A stretch of DNA of 64,000 bases, from positions 1,178,001 to 1,242,000 of the forward strand of contig NZ_AP023179.1 in NCBI RefSeq assembly GCF_013426915.1. Reading direction: 5' to 3'. The notes beneath the pieces were generated by a model. The model saw only the letters and a program-made list of their open reading frames with translations. It did not search any database and was not told the DNA's origin. Origin of the DNA: Paraburkholderia sp. PGU19. Its GTDB lineage: Bacteria; Pseudomonadota; Gammaproteobacteria; Burkholderiales; Burkholderiaceae. This document shows positions 18,289 through 27,328 of this stretch, piece after piece (positions within the stretch are counted from its first letter, which is position 1; the number at the start of each line of letters is the position of its first letter). The position numbers were made by a program, and so were the translations under genes.

Positions 18289-19055
18289 TTCCCGCCATCG
18301 CCGTGCGACGTCTCGACAAGCGCTTCGGCGCGACGCGCATCCTGCGCGGCGTCGATCTCATGGTCGAGCCGCACGAACGTCACGCGCTGATCGGTCCGAA
18401 CGGCGCGGGCAAATCGACGCTCTTCAATCTGATCGCGGGCGCGGCGCGGCCGAGCGCGGGCCGCATCGAACTGTATGGCGCGGACATCACGCGTCTTGTG
18501 CCCGCGGCGATTTGCCGTCGCGGGCTCGCGCGCAGTTTTCAGACGACGAGTTTCTTCGCGAAGCTCAGCGTATTCGACAACCTGCGTTGCGCCGCGCAGA
18601 TCGCGAATCGTGACCGCATGCGCTGGTGGCAGCGCTACACCGCGACGCGCGAGGGTGACGAGCGCGCCGAGCAAGTACTGAACGCCGTCGGTCTGGACGA
18701 CCGTCGCGACGTGATCGCGGGCACGCTGAGTTACGCGGACCAACGCGCGCTCGATCTGGGCCTGGCGCTGGCGAGCGGCGCGCATACGCTGCTGCTCGAC
18801 GAGCCGACGGCGGGCATGAACCGCGCCGAGGCAGCGCGCGCTGTCGAACTGATCCGCGCGGCGACGGCGGGCCGCACGCTGCTGATGGTCGAGCACGATA
18901 TGGACGTCGTGTTTGGTCTCGCGGATCGCATCAGCGTGCTCGTGCAAGGCGAGGTGATCGCGACGGGCACGCCGGACGCGATTCGCGCCGATCCCGCCGT
19001 GCGCGCGGCGTACCTGGGCGATATTGGCGACGCCGCACAGGGAGCCGCGCGTTGA
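18285..19055 (+). CDS. livG: ABC transporter ATP-binding protein (LivG family)
   Basis: A 256-residue ABC ATPase. Walker A is GPNGAGKST near residues 38-46, and the D-loop/Walker B region is LLLDEPTAGMN. The signature motif is degenerate: GTLSYADQRALDLGLALA, where LSGGQ reads LSYAD. LivG proteins typically have LSYGQQR, so LSYADQR is a mild change. FQTTSFFAKLSVFDNL is the usual Q-loop region. ATGA overlap with livM and TTGA overlap with livF show a tightly coupled operon. Confidence 0.93.
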   Translation: MIPAIAVRRLDKRFGATRILRGVDLMVEPHERHALIGPNGAGKSTLFNLIAGAARPSAGRIELYGADITRLVPAAICRRGLARSFQTTSFFAKLSVFDNLRCAAQIANRDRMRWWQRYTATREGDERAEQVLNAVGLDDRRDVIAGTLSYADQRALDLGLALASGAHTLLLDEPTAGMNRAEAARAVELIRAATAGRTLLMVEHDMDVVFGLADRISVLVQGEVIATGTPDAIRADPAVRAAYLGDIGDAAQGAAR

Positions 19056-19765
19056 ACCCATTACTGGAGATTCGCGATCTGCGCGCGTGGTACGGCGCGA
19101 GTCAGGCGCTGCACGGCGTGGACCTGCATATCGAAGCGGGCGAAGCCGTCGCGCTCGCGGGCCGCAACGGCTCGGGCCGCTCGACGCTGGCGAAGGCGAT
19201 CATGGGTTTCGTGCGTACGCGAGGCGTGATCCGTTTCGCCGGACAGCCGCTGGAAGGCCGGCGTGCGTTCGAGATCGCGCGGCTCGGCATTGGTTATGTG
19301 CCCGAACAGCGCGATGTATTTCCGACGCTGACGGTGCAGGAAAACCTGCAACTGGGCATCCAGCCGCGCAACGCCAGACGTGCCGCCCGCTTCACACTCG
19401 ACGACGCGCAAACGCTCTTTCCCGTGCTGCGCGAACGCGCGCGGACGAAGGCGGGTGCGTTGTCGGGCGGCGAGCAGCAGATGCTTTCGGTGGCGCGCGC
19501 GTTGCTCCGCGACCCTGATCTGATCGTGATCGACGAGCCGACGGAAGGACTCGCGGGTCAGGTCGTTGCGCAGCTTGCAGCGGCATTGAAACTGCTGCGC
19601 GAGCGTGGCGTCGCGATGCTGCTGATCGAACAGCGGCTCGTGATCGCCGACCGGATTGCGAGCCGTATCGCCGTGATGGGGCATGGCGAGATCGTGTTCG
19701 ATGGTTCGCTGGAATCGTTTCGGGCGCGGCCCGACGTGATGCGCGAATGGCTCGGCGTGGGCTGA
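19052..19765 (+). CDS. livF: ABC transporter ATP-binding protein (LivF family) with altered Walker A
   Basis: A 237-residue LivF-type ABC ATPase. GIGYVPEQRDVFPTLTVQENL is the LivF Q-loop signature; the ABC signature LSGGEQQMLSVARAL and Walker B LIVIDEPTEGL are intact. The Walker A loop reads GRNGSGRST: the lysine that normally contacts the ATP phosphates is arginine (codon CGC in GGC CGC TCG). This change usually impairs hydrolysis, so the protein may be the degenerate partner of LivG, or the change is tolerated. The TTG start overlaps the livG stop with AGGGAG upstream. Confidence 0.92.
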   Translation: MNPLLEIRDLRAWYGASQALHGVDLHIEAGEAVALAGRNGSGRSTLAKAIMGFVRTRGVIRFAGQPLEGRRAFEIARLGIGYVPEQRDVFPTLTVQENLQLGIQPRNARRAARFTLDDAQTLFPVLRERARTKAGALSGGEQQMLSVARALLRDPDLIVIDEPTEGLAGQVVAQLAAALKLLRERGVAMLLIEQRLVIADRIASRIAVMGHGEIVFDGSLESFRARPDVMREWLGVG

Positions 19766-19935
19766 TTTTGCATCGCATCACTTTTGTTCTCTGTTTGACT
19801 TGCACAGCAGTCATTGCGCGAAGCGCTGTGCTACGGGCGGTTGCGGCTGACTTTTATGCCTGTCGGTGTGATGTGGTGAAAGGATAGGTGATTGTGGGGT
19901 GCCCGTTGTTGATCGAGCTAAGTGGGTTTGATTGT

Positions 19936-20765
19936 TGTCTGCGACGCTTGGTTTTGGGTTTTTTGCTTTTGCGCTGGCATATCTGCGATGCAGTGTTTGC
20001 TTTGCCTCTTCGCTGGCATCCGCGATTCGTTAGCTTGCTTCAAGCGTCGCCCCTGTGCGGGGCGGCACCTACTTTTCTTTGCCGCCGCAAAGAAAAGTAG
20101 GCAAAAGAAAGCGGCTCACACCGCCAGTTCTTGTGTTTGCCTGAGGGCCCCCAAACGGTCTTGCGCTTCACACGGCAGCCTATCTGTTCGCGTGCGTTGC
20201 CAACGCGCTGAATAAGCGCCTCACCCACTTCAAACACCCGCACACGCGCTAGTGGCAGCGACTGGTATGTGCCGCCCAGGTGGCAAACTGTGTGTAGGTT
20301 GTCGCGTCGTATAGCGTGGCGCTCTTACAGGGTGGGACGCGTGCGCTATCGGGTCCGAAGTGAGGCGTGTGAATCTCTACGGTCTACACACAGTTTGCGA
20401 CCTGGGCGGCCGTAGATCGTCCGTCGCGGCATGTGGCGACGTGGGCGCGCGAAGCGGGTGAGGCGCACCGCAATAGCGTTGGCAACGAACATGGGTCACG
20501 TGATTGCCGTGTGAAGCATAAGATCCTGTGGGGGCCCTCAGGCAATAACTAGCGCTGGCGGTGTGAGCCGCTTTCTTTTGCCTACTTTTCTTTGCGGCGG
20601 CAAAGAAAAGTAGGTGCCGCCCCGCACAGGGGCGACGCTTGAAGCACGGAGGCAATACGCGGATGCCAGCTCAAAGGCCAGAACACCGAACGGCGACGCC
20701 TGAAGCACGCTAACGCAACGCGGATGCCAGCGAAAAGTCCAAAACACCGACCAGCGTCGCAGACA
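19936..20765. repeat. Nested inverted-repeat element, copy 1
   Basis: About 830 bp between convergent livF and iolB (the whole gap 19766-20771 has no believable gene). It starts with TGTCTGCGACGC (19936-19947) and ends with its exact complement (20754-20765). Each arm holds a 32-nt perfect hairpin, arms CTACTTTTCTTTGC / GCAAAGAAAAGTAG, at 20069-20100 and 20582-20613, next to a GCCCC-TGTGC-GGGGC stem. Inner 18-bp repeats GTGGCAAACTGTGTGTAG (20280-20297) and a one-mismatch complement (20384-20401) flank an 86-bp core. The right end carries a partial duplication of the GGATGCCAGC block (20661-20670, 20722-20731). Confidence 0.9.
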
Positions 20766-20771
20766 AAAAAC

Positions 20772-21578
20772 CTAACCCTTCGAATCCCGCTCAACAATCC
20801 ACTCATGCCGAGGATCATTCTTGAAATGCCAGGCTCTGGTAGGCCCAGCCATGACATTAAGATAATAAGAGTCATACCCATAAGGCACAACGACAGGATG
20901 ATACCCACGCGGCACCATCACGACATCGTGATCCTCGACCGCGAGAGACTCATCGATATCCCGCTCATCGGTATACACGCGTTGAAACGCAAACCCTTGC
21001 GGCGGACTAAGCCGATGATAATAAGTCTCTTCAAGAAAGCTTTCCGCAGGAATATTATTGGTATCGTGCTTATGCGGCGGATAGCTGGACGAATGCCCAC
21101 CCGGCGTACGCACCTCAACCACGAGCAGTGATTCAGCCGTCTCAGTCTGCGGAAGAATATCGCACACATACCGCGTATTCGCGCCCTTACCCCGCACAGA
21201 CCGCTTCATCTGCGAAGACTCGATCAGCCGCGCAGGATACTCGCCCTTGGCCGGCGCACTAGCCACACCCACCTCCGCATGCCGATTGGCACGAACAATA
21301 GCCCGCACGCCAGGCGGCAAATAAACCGCAACAGGCGCGCTGTCCTCGAACACGCTGTCACGCGAACCAAGCCCAGTCCACGTCTGCGCATCGGTTTCAA
21401 TATCAACGGCACCCGCCATCACCACAATACACACCTCGCGCGACGCTTCCAGCACGTGCACGACCTCGTTCGATTCCATCCGGTACGCGGCGAATCCCAC
21501 ATACTTCCAGCCCGCCGATTCGGGCGTCACGCGCGCGATCGTCTGGCCTTCGCGCTGTGCCTTCACAAGCAAACTCAT
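20772..21578 (-). CDS. iolB: 5-deoxy-glucuronate isomerase
   Basis: A 268-residue two-domain cupin that converts 5-deoxy-D-glucuronate to 2-deoxy-5-keto-D-gluconate in myo-inositol breakdown. Family blocks are HSSSYPPHKHD (metal-binding His cluster), EETYYHRLSPPQGFAFQR, and VPRGYHPVVVPYGYDSYYLN near the C-terminus. The start at 21578 has a perfect AGGAGG Shine-Dalgarno and its ATG overlaps the iolE stop (ATGA). It is the last gene of the minus-strand inositol operon; repeat copy 1 begins 6 bp beyond its stop. Confidence 0.96.
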   Translation of the reverse strand: MSLLVKAQREGQTIARVTPESAGWKYVGFAAYRMESNEVVHVLEASREVCIVVMAGAVDIETDAQTWTGLGSRDSVFEDSAPVAVYLPPGVRAIVRANRHAEVGVASAPAKGEYPARLIESSQMKRSVRGKGANTRYVCDILPQTETAESLLVVEVRTPGGHSSSYPPHKHDTNNIPAESFLEETYYHRLSPPQGFAFQRVYTDERDIDESLAVEDHDVVMVPRGYHPVVVPYGYDSYYLNVMAGPTRAWHFKNDPRHEWIVERDSKG

Positions 21579-22495
21579 GCTGCCTCCTGTGCGACATCGA
21601 GGGGCGCATCGACGAGCGTGCGCAGCGTGCGATAACCCTTCTGCGCATAAGCATACGACGGCGCGACGGCCGGGTCCTGCTCCGCCTCGACGACAAGCCA
21701 GCCGCGATAACCGTGACGCTTCAACGTATCGATGATCGCGGAAAAATCGACAGCGCCGTCGCCCGGCACCGTGAACGCGCCCGCAATCACCGCATCGAGA
21801 AAGCTCCAGTTGCGATTGCGCGCGAGCTTCATCACGGCAGGGCGCACATCCTTGCAATGCACATGACAGACGCGACCTATATGCCGGTTGAGCACCGCAA
21901 GCGCATCCCCGCCCGCAAACGTAATGTGGCCCGCGTCGAACAGCAGTCCGACGTCGTCGGTGGTCAACGCCATCAGACGATCGACGTCGGCGGCAGTTTC
22001 GACGTACGCGCCCATGTGATGGTGATACGCGACGCGCACGCCCTTGCTCAACGTATAGCGTGCGAATTCATTCAGGCGCTTTGCGTACGTGTTCCATTGC
22101 TCATCGGTGAAAAAGCGCGGCCGCTGATACAACGGCAACGGCGAGCCCTGGATCGTGTTGTGCACTTCGCCGTAGACCATCACCGTCGCGCCGTTTTTCG
22201 CGAGTAGCTCCAGATGAGAGTCGGCGGCCTTGCACTCGTCCTCGATGCTGCGGCTGAAATCCGCGAGCCGTCCCGAGTACCATCCGGACACGAGCGACAA
22301 ATCGTACTGTTTGAACAACGCCTTCAATGCTTCGGGCTCGCGTGGAAACTTGTTCCCAAGCTCGAACCCCTGATAGCCGATTTCGCGTCCTTCCGTGAGC
22401 GCGACGTCGAGTGGCGTCTCGCCGCCGAGCGACGGCAAATCGTCGTTCATCCACGACAGCGGATTGATGCCGATGCGTACTTCGAACTGACTCAT
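21575..22495 (-). CDS. iolE: Myo-inosose-2 dehydratase
   Basis: A 306-residue TIM-barrel of the xylose isomerase-like family. It dehydrates scyllo-inosose (2-keto-myo-inositol) to the dione used by IolD. Visible blocks are IGINPLSWMNDDLPSLGG at the N-terminus, YHHHMGAYVET and LLFDAGHITFAGG in the barrel, and VCHVHCKDVRP with metal-binding His/Asp. The start at 22495 has GAGGAAG 8 nt upstream; an ATG at 22513 would add six residues. It starts 10 bp after iolD and its stop overlaps iolB. Confidence 0.95.
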   Translation of the reverse strand: MSQFEVRIGINPLSWMNDDLPSLGGETPLDVALTEGREIGYQGFELGNKFPREPEALKALFKQYDLSLVSGWYSGRLADFSRSIEDECKAADSHLELLAKNGATVMVYGEVHNTIQGSPLPLYQRPRFFTDEQWNTYAKRLNEFARYTLSKGVRVAYHHHMGAYVETAADVDRLMALTTDDVGLLFDAGHITFAGGDALAVLNRHIGRVCHVHCKDVRPAVMKLARNRNWSFLDAVIAGAFTVPGDGAVDFSAIIDTLKRHGYRGWLVVEAEQDPAVAPSYAYAQKGYRTLRTLVDAPLDVAQEAA

Positions 22496-22505
22496 GTGCG
22501 CTTCC

Positions 22506-24452
22506 TCACTCATTGTCTTTGCCACGCGCGCTGATATGCGCTTCGTAATCGGCGCGTGCCTTGCGCACGCCTTCGCGCTGCGACACTTCGGGCACCGCGA
22601 CTTCCCACCACCAGCCGCCTTCGTCCGTCGTGCGCGCGGCGTCGGTGTCGATGCAGACCAGGTACGTGCGATCGGCGGCGCGGGCACGCTGCATCGCCGC
22701 TTCGAGTTCCTGCACGTTCGCCACGTGCTCCGCCTGCGCGCCCATCGCGCGCGCGTGCGCGGCGAAGTCGATGTTGGGCGCGCCCGGCGAGCCCTGCACG
22801 CAGTCGTCGAACATGTTGTTGAACGGCGCGCCGCCGCACGCCTGCTGCAAGCGGTTGATGCAGCCATAGCCGCGATTGTCGAGCACCACGACGATCAGCT
22901 TCGCGCCCAGCATCACGGAGGTAGCGATCTCGCTGTTCATCATCAGATAACTGCCGTCGCCGACCATCACGATCACTTCGCGCTCGGGCCGCGCGAGCTT
23001 GGCGCCAAGCCCCCCGGCGATCTCGTAGCCCATGCACGAATAGCCGTACTCGACGTGATACGCGCCTGGACGTCCAGCGCGCCACAGCTTGTGCAGTTCG
23101 GCGGGCAGCGTGCCTGCTGCGCAGACGACGATGTCATTCGTCGTCGAGTGTTCGCTCGAACGCTGCACCGCGCCGATCACGTCGGCGTCGTAGGGAAGGG
23201 CGCCTTTGCCTTCCACACCTTGTGGCGCGTGCGTGAGCTTCTGCACGATGTCGCGCCATTCGTTCGCACGCTGCTGCGCGCGTGACGTCCACGCCGCATC
23301 CGCTCGCCAGCCTTCCAGCCGCGACGACAACGCATCGAGCGCAAGCCGTGCATCGGCCTGTACGATACAGCCGCGATGCTTGATGGCGTCGAACGCATTC
23401 GCGTTGATGCCGATCACCCGCGCATGCGTGAAGAGCGTGTTCGAACCCGTAGTGAAGTCCTGCAGACGCGTGCCGACAGCGAGCACGCAATCGGCGTCGT
23501 GCGCGATTTCATTTGCGCCGGGCGAACCCGTCACACCGAGCGAGCCGAGATTCAACGGATCGTCCCACGCGAGTGCGCTCTTGCCCGCCTGCGTCTCCGC
23601 AACAGGAATGCCGTAGCGCGTTGCGAACGCTTTCAATGCGTCCGTTGCGCGGCCGTACAGCACACCGCCGCCGGCGACGATCATCGGTTGCTTCGCGTTG
23701 CGCAGAATCGCGAGCGCTTCATCGACTTCATGTTCGACGGGCGCGGGCGCATGGAATTTCACCACGCGCGGCGCGAAGAAGTCGGCGGGGTAGTCGTACG
23801 CGGTTGCTTGCACGTCTTGCGGAAGTGCCAGCGTCACAGGGCCGCACAGCGCGGCGTCCGTCAGCACGCGAATCGCACGCGGCAACGCGTTGAGCAATTG
23901 CGCCGGATGCACGATGCGATCGAAGTACCGTGACACGGGCTTGAACGCATCGTTGGCCGAGATGCCGCCGTCGTGGAAGTCTTCGACCTGCTGCAGCACC
24001 GGGTCGGGCGCGCGCGACACGAAGATATCGCCGGGCAGCAGCAACACGGGCAAGCGGTTCACATGCGCAAGCGCCGCCGCCGTGACGAGGTTCGTCGCGC
24101 CAGGACCGATGGATGTGGTGACGGCCATCATCCGTCGCCGGAAGTTCGCCTTCGCGAAGGCGATCGCGCTGTGCGCCATCGCCTGTTCGTTGTGCGCGCG
24201 ATAAGTCGGCAGTTCATGTCGATACTGATAGAGCGCCTCGCCAAGGCCCGCGACGTTGCCATGCCCGAAGATCGCGAACACGCCGCCGAACAGCGGCTCG
24301 GTGCCCGTGCCGTCTTCCGTCTCGACGCGTTGCGCGGCGAGATAGCGGACCACGGCCTGCGCGGCCGTCAGACGGATCGTGCCGTCCGCCGATACTTGCG
24401 GGGCCGTTTCAGGCGAGGTCGTCACGTCGTGATGCAACGCACGTTGGTTCAT
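22506..24452 (-). CDS. iolD: 3D-(3,5/4)-trihydroxycyclohexane-1,2-dione acylhydrolase
   Basis: A 648-residue thiamine diphosphate enzyme that opens the ring of the trione/dione intermediate to 5-deoxy-glucuronate. The N-terminal ThDP domain has FAIFGHGNVAGLGEAL and the activating Glu in YRAHNEQAMAHSA. The C-terminal domain has the ThDP/Mg motif GDGSYLMMNSEI ending in LDNRGYGCIN. YGYSCMGYEIAGGLGAKLA precedes it. The length is normal. AGGAG lies upstream of the ATG at 24452, which overlaps the iolC stop (ATGA). Confidence 0.96.
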   Translation of the reverse strand: MNQRALHHDVTTSPETAPQVSADGTIRLTAAQAVVRYLAAQRVETEDGTGTEPLFGGVFAIFGHGNVAGLGEALYQYRHELPTYRAHNEQAMAHSAIAFAKANFRRRMMAVTTSIGPGATNLVTAAALAHVNRLPVLLLPGDIFVSRAPDPVLQQVEDFHDGGISANDAFKPVSRYFDRIVHPAQLLNALPRAIRVLTDAALCGPVTLALPQDVQATAYDYPADFFAPRVVKFHAPAPVEHEVDEALAILRNAKQPMIVAGGGVLYGRATDALKAFATRYGIPVAETQAGKSALAWDDPLNLGSLGVTGSPGANEIAHDADCVLAVGTRLQDFTTGSNTLFTHARVIGINANAFDAIKHRGCIVQADARLALDALSSRLEGWRADAAWTSRAQQRANEWRDIVQKLTHAPQGVEGKGALPYDADVIGAVQRSSEHSTTNDIVVCAAGTLPAELHKLWRAGRPGAYHVEYGYSCMGYEIAGGLGAKLARPEREVIVMVGDGSYLMMNSEIATSVMLGAKLIVVVLDNRGYGCINRLQQACGGAPFNNMFDDCVQGSPGAPNIDFAAHARAMGAQAEHVANVQELEAAMQRARAADRTYLVCIDTDAARTTDEGGWWWEVAVPEVSQREGVRKARADYEAHISARGKDNE

Positions 24453-26461
24453 GCTGCCTGCTCCTGACGGATGGTATGCGAACCCGCCGCATGCGCTGTG
24501 CCACGGCTTTCGCGCCACGACCGGATCAGCGTTTCGAACGTGCGGCGCACGCGGGCGATCACTTCATCGTCGTCGATCTGACCCGCGAGCCATGCCTGGC
24601 TCGCTTCGTAGTGAATTGTGCGGCCGACCGTGAAGCCCTTGCAGGTCTTCGATTGCGCTGCCGCGCGGAAGCCTTCGATCATCTGCTCGACAGGCGCCGA
24701 CAGGCCGAGCAGCACGACGCCACGGCAGTACGGATCGCGTTCCTGGATCAACGCATCGATGGCTTGCCACTGCGACGCTTCCATCGGTTCGAGCTTCCAC
24801 CATTCCGGATAGAGGCCGATGTTATAGAGCCGCTTCAACGCGCGGTACACGATATCCGGTCCGCCGGGCAAGCTCTTCGGCGGAATCACTTCGAGCAGCA
24901 GTTCGTGGCCGGACTCCTGCACGGCATCGTAGAGCGCGCGCAGTTGCGCTTCCTGTTCGATGCGCTGTTCGATCGGCTCGTCGGGATGAAACTGGACGAG
25001 GCACTTCACCACATGCTCGCGCGGCCAGCTGGCGAGCGTCGTGCCGATCGAGCGGCCGTGATCGAACACGAGCGGCACGGAACCCGGCAATTCGACCGGC
25101 CGGCCGATCCACCAGCCACGGCCTGTTGCAGCGTTGAGCGCGTCCTGGCCATAACGGTCGTCGATCAGCACCGCGGTCTTGCCTTGCAAGCCCAACGCCT
25201 CTTCCGTTTGCGCGACGGCTTCGACGAACAGGCTCTTCAGCTTCGAAATGCGCGAGAGATCTGCACCTGTTTGCTGTGCGAGTTCGAAGAACTGGTTGCG
25301 GTGATCGAAGGCGAAGCCGAGCACTTCGTCGTGGGTCTTGCGCGCGGGCGTCACGCGATGCAGGCGCGCAAGCGTCGCGTCGCGATCGGGACGGCGCATG
25401 CGCGCCGGGTCCGCTTTCGCTTCGCGCAGGAAGTAGTCGAGTTCAGCGGGTGTCGGCATGGCGGGCGCGCAGCCGTGGCGCGATACGACGAGCGCGCCGC
25501 TCGCGTTCGCCGCGCGTGCACAGGCTTCGAGCGGTTCATCGCGCAGCCAGCCCGACAGAAAGCCGGACGCGAAGGCATCGCCCGCGCCGAGCACGTTCAG
25601 CACTTCGACTTCGACGCCGCCTTGAATCGGCGCGTCGTCGATCGAAGCGGGCACGTCGCCGTCGATGATCTGGCAGCCGAGCGGCCCGCGCTTCACGACG
25701 AGCGTCGCGGGCGTCACCTTGCGGACTTCCCGGAGGCATTCGATCAGCGAATCCTTGCCGCCCGCAATCCGGAACTCTTCTTCGGTGCCGATCACGAGAT
25801 CGAAGAGGGGCAGGATGCCTTGAATATGAGCGCTTACGCTTTCATTCGCGACGAAGCGCGTCTCGCCGTCGGCCTTGCCCGTGAGTCCCCACAGTACCGG
25901 GCGATAGTCGATGTCGAGCACGGTGCGCACGTCGTTGTTGCGCGCGTATTCCAATGCGCGGCGGCTCGTGCGGTTGACCTGTTCCGTCGAGAAGTGCGTG
26001 CCCGTAATCAACAGCGCTTTCGATGATGCAATGTAGGCCTCGTCGAAATCCGCTTCGTCGACGGCCATGTCCGCGCAGTTCTCGCGATAGAAAATCAGCG
26101 GGAACGTGTCGCGGTCTTTCAGGCCGAGCAGCACGAGGGCGGTCAGCCGTTCCTGATCGACGCGCACGTGGCTGACGTCGCAGCCTTCCTTCGTCAGCGT
26201 CTCGGTGAGGAAGCGGCCCATGTGGTCGTTGCCGACGCGCGCGAGCATCGACGCGTTCAGACCGAGCCGCGCGCAGCCGAACGCGATGTTTGCCGATGAA
26301 CCGCCCAGATACTTCGCGAAGGTCGAGACGTCTTCGAGGCGTGAGCCGACCTGCTGCGCGTACAGATCGACGGCAAGCCGGCCTAGACAGATGATGTCGC
26401 GGCTGCGGCCCGCCGCGAAGCGGCTCGCGTTCTGAGGCGTGGGTTTACTGGTAAGAGCCAT
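24449..26461 (-). CDS. iolC: Bifunctional 5-dehydro-2-deoxygluconokinase / DUF2090 aldolase fusion
   Basis: A 670-residue fusion. Residues about 20-335 are a PfkB-type sugar kinase: DIICLGRLAVDLYAQQ, YLGGSSANIAFGCARLG, and the ATP/catalytic block NVLGAGDAFASGFLSGWL. It phosphorylates 2-deoxy-5-keto-gluconate. Residues about 365-650 are a DUF2090 domain (VLGFAFDHRNQFFELA, LLEVIPPKS, KGFTVGRTIHYEAS), which resembles the IolJ-type aldolase that splits the phosphorylated product. One polypeptide could thus do the kinase and aldolase steps; no separate iolJ is nearby. The start at 26461 has AGGA upstream. Confidence 0.95.
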   Translation of the reverse strand: MALTSKPTPQNASRFAAGRSRDIICLGRLAVDLYAQQVGSRLEDVSTFAKYLGGSSANIAFGCARLGLNASMLARVGNDHMGRFLTETLTKEGCDVSHVRVDQERLTALVLLGLKDRDTFPLIFYRENCADMAVDEADFDEAYIASSKALLITGTHFSTEQVNRTSRRALEYARNNDVRTVLDIDYRPVLWGLTGKADGETRFVANESVSAHIQGILPLFDLVIGTEEEFRIAGGKDSLIECLREVRKVTPATLVVKRGPLGCQIIDGDVPASIDDAPIQGGVEVEVLNVLGAGDAFASGFLSGWLRDEPLEACARAANASGALVVSRHGCAPAMPTPAELDYFLREAKADPARMRRPDRDATLARLHRVTPARKTHDEVLGFAFDHRNQFFELAQQTGADLSRISKLKSLFVEAVAQTEEALGLQGKTAVLIDDRYGQDALNAATGRGWWIGRPVELPGSVPLVFDHGRSIGTTLASWPREHVVKCLVQFHPDEPIEQRIEQEAQLRALYDAVQESGHELLLEVIPPKSLPGGPDIVYRALKRLYNIGLYPEWWKLEPMEASQWQAIDALIQERDPYCRGVVLLGLSAPVEQMIEGFRAAAQSKTCKGFTVGRTIHYEASQAWLAGQIDDDEVIARVRRTFETLIRSWRESRGTAHAAGSHTIRQEQAA

Positions 26462-26511
26462 GAGTGTGTCCTGAGTGTGCTGGCAGCAGATGGATGCGAG
26501 GTCCGCGCTCA

Positions 26512-27315
26512 CTAAATCGTCGCGCCTTCGAGTTCGCCGATCATCTTCTGCATTTCGGCGCCGCCCGCCATCATGTCGAGCACTTCGTCCTTCGTAATGG
26601 TTTCTTTGGTGTACGTGCCCATCGACTTGCCGCGGTTGAGCAGCGTGAACGAATCGCCGATCGGATACGCGTGGTGCACGTTGTGCGTAATGAAGATCAC
26701 TGAGATGCCTTTCGCGCGCGCCTTGTGAATCAGCTTCAGCACGTTGAAGCTCTGCTTCACGCCGAGCGCGGCCGTCGGTTCATCGAGAATCAGCACACGT
26801 GCGCCGAAGTGAATGGCGCGCGCAATCGCGAGACACTGCCGTTCGCCGCCCGACATCGTGCCGATCGGCTGATGCGGGTCGCGCACGTTGATGCCCATTT
26901 CGGCGAGCTTTTCGCGTGCGATGGTCGCGCTCGTTTCGAGGTCCATCACGTTGACGAGGCCGAACAGTTTTTTCTGTGGCTCGCGTCCCATGAAGAAGTT
27001 GCGCGCGACGGAAAGCAGCGGTACCAGCGCGAGATCCTGATACACCGTCGCGATGCCCATATCGAGCGCATCGCTCGGCGATTCGAACAGCACTTTCTTG
27101 CCGTCCACGAGGTAGTCGCCGGCAGAGGGCTGATGCACGCCCGCGAGCGTTTTGATGAGCGTCGATTTGCCCGCGCCGTTGTCGCCCAGCAGGCAGTGCA
27201 CTTCGCCGCGCCGCAGGCGCAAGGTGACGCCCGAGAGCGCGATCACCTTGCCGAAGTACTTGCTGACGTTTTCGAGCGACAGGATGATGTCGTCTTGCTT
27301 GAGAGTGTCGGACAT
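26512..27315 (-). CDS. Sugar (inositol) ABC transporter ATP-binding protein
   Basis: A 267-residue ABC ATPase of the ribose/carbohydrate family. Walker A is GDNGAGKST, the signature is [14 protein letters not shown] and Walker B is [11 protein letters not shown]. Unlike RbsA or XylG it has a single cassette (half size), so it should act as a homodimer. GGGAG precedes the ATG at 27315. It lies 13 bp after the permease and 50 bp before iolC, so myo-inositol is the likely cargo. Confidence 0.93.
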   Translation of the reverse strand: MSDTLKQDDIILSLENVSKYFGKVIALSGVTLRLRRGEVHCLLGDNGAGKSTLIKTLAGVHQPSAGDYLVDGKKVLFESPSDALDMGIATVYQDLALVPLLSVARNFFMGREPQKKLFGLVNVMDLETSATIAREKLAEMGINVRDPHQPIGTMSGGERQCLAIARAIHFGARVLILDEPTAALGVKQSFNVLKLIHKARAKGISVIFITHNVHHAYPIGDSFTLLNRGKSMGTYTKETITKDEVLDMMAGGAEMQKMIGELEGATI

Positions 27316-27328
27316 GGTCGTCTCCCGA

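Noticed and set aside
20069..20100. Calling the 32-nt hairpins intrinsic terminators
   Set aside because: They are strong stems, but no T run follows on either strand, so they are described as part of the repeat rather than as terminators.
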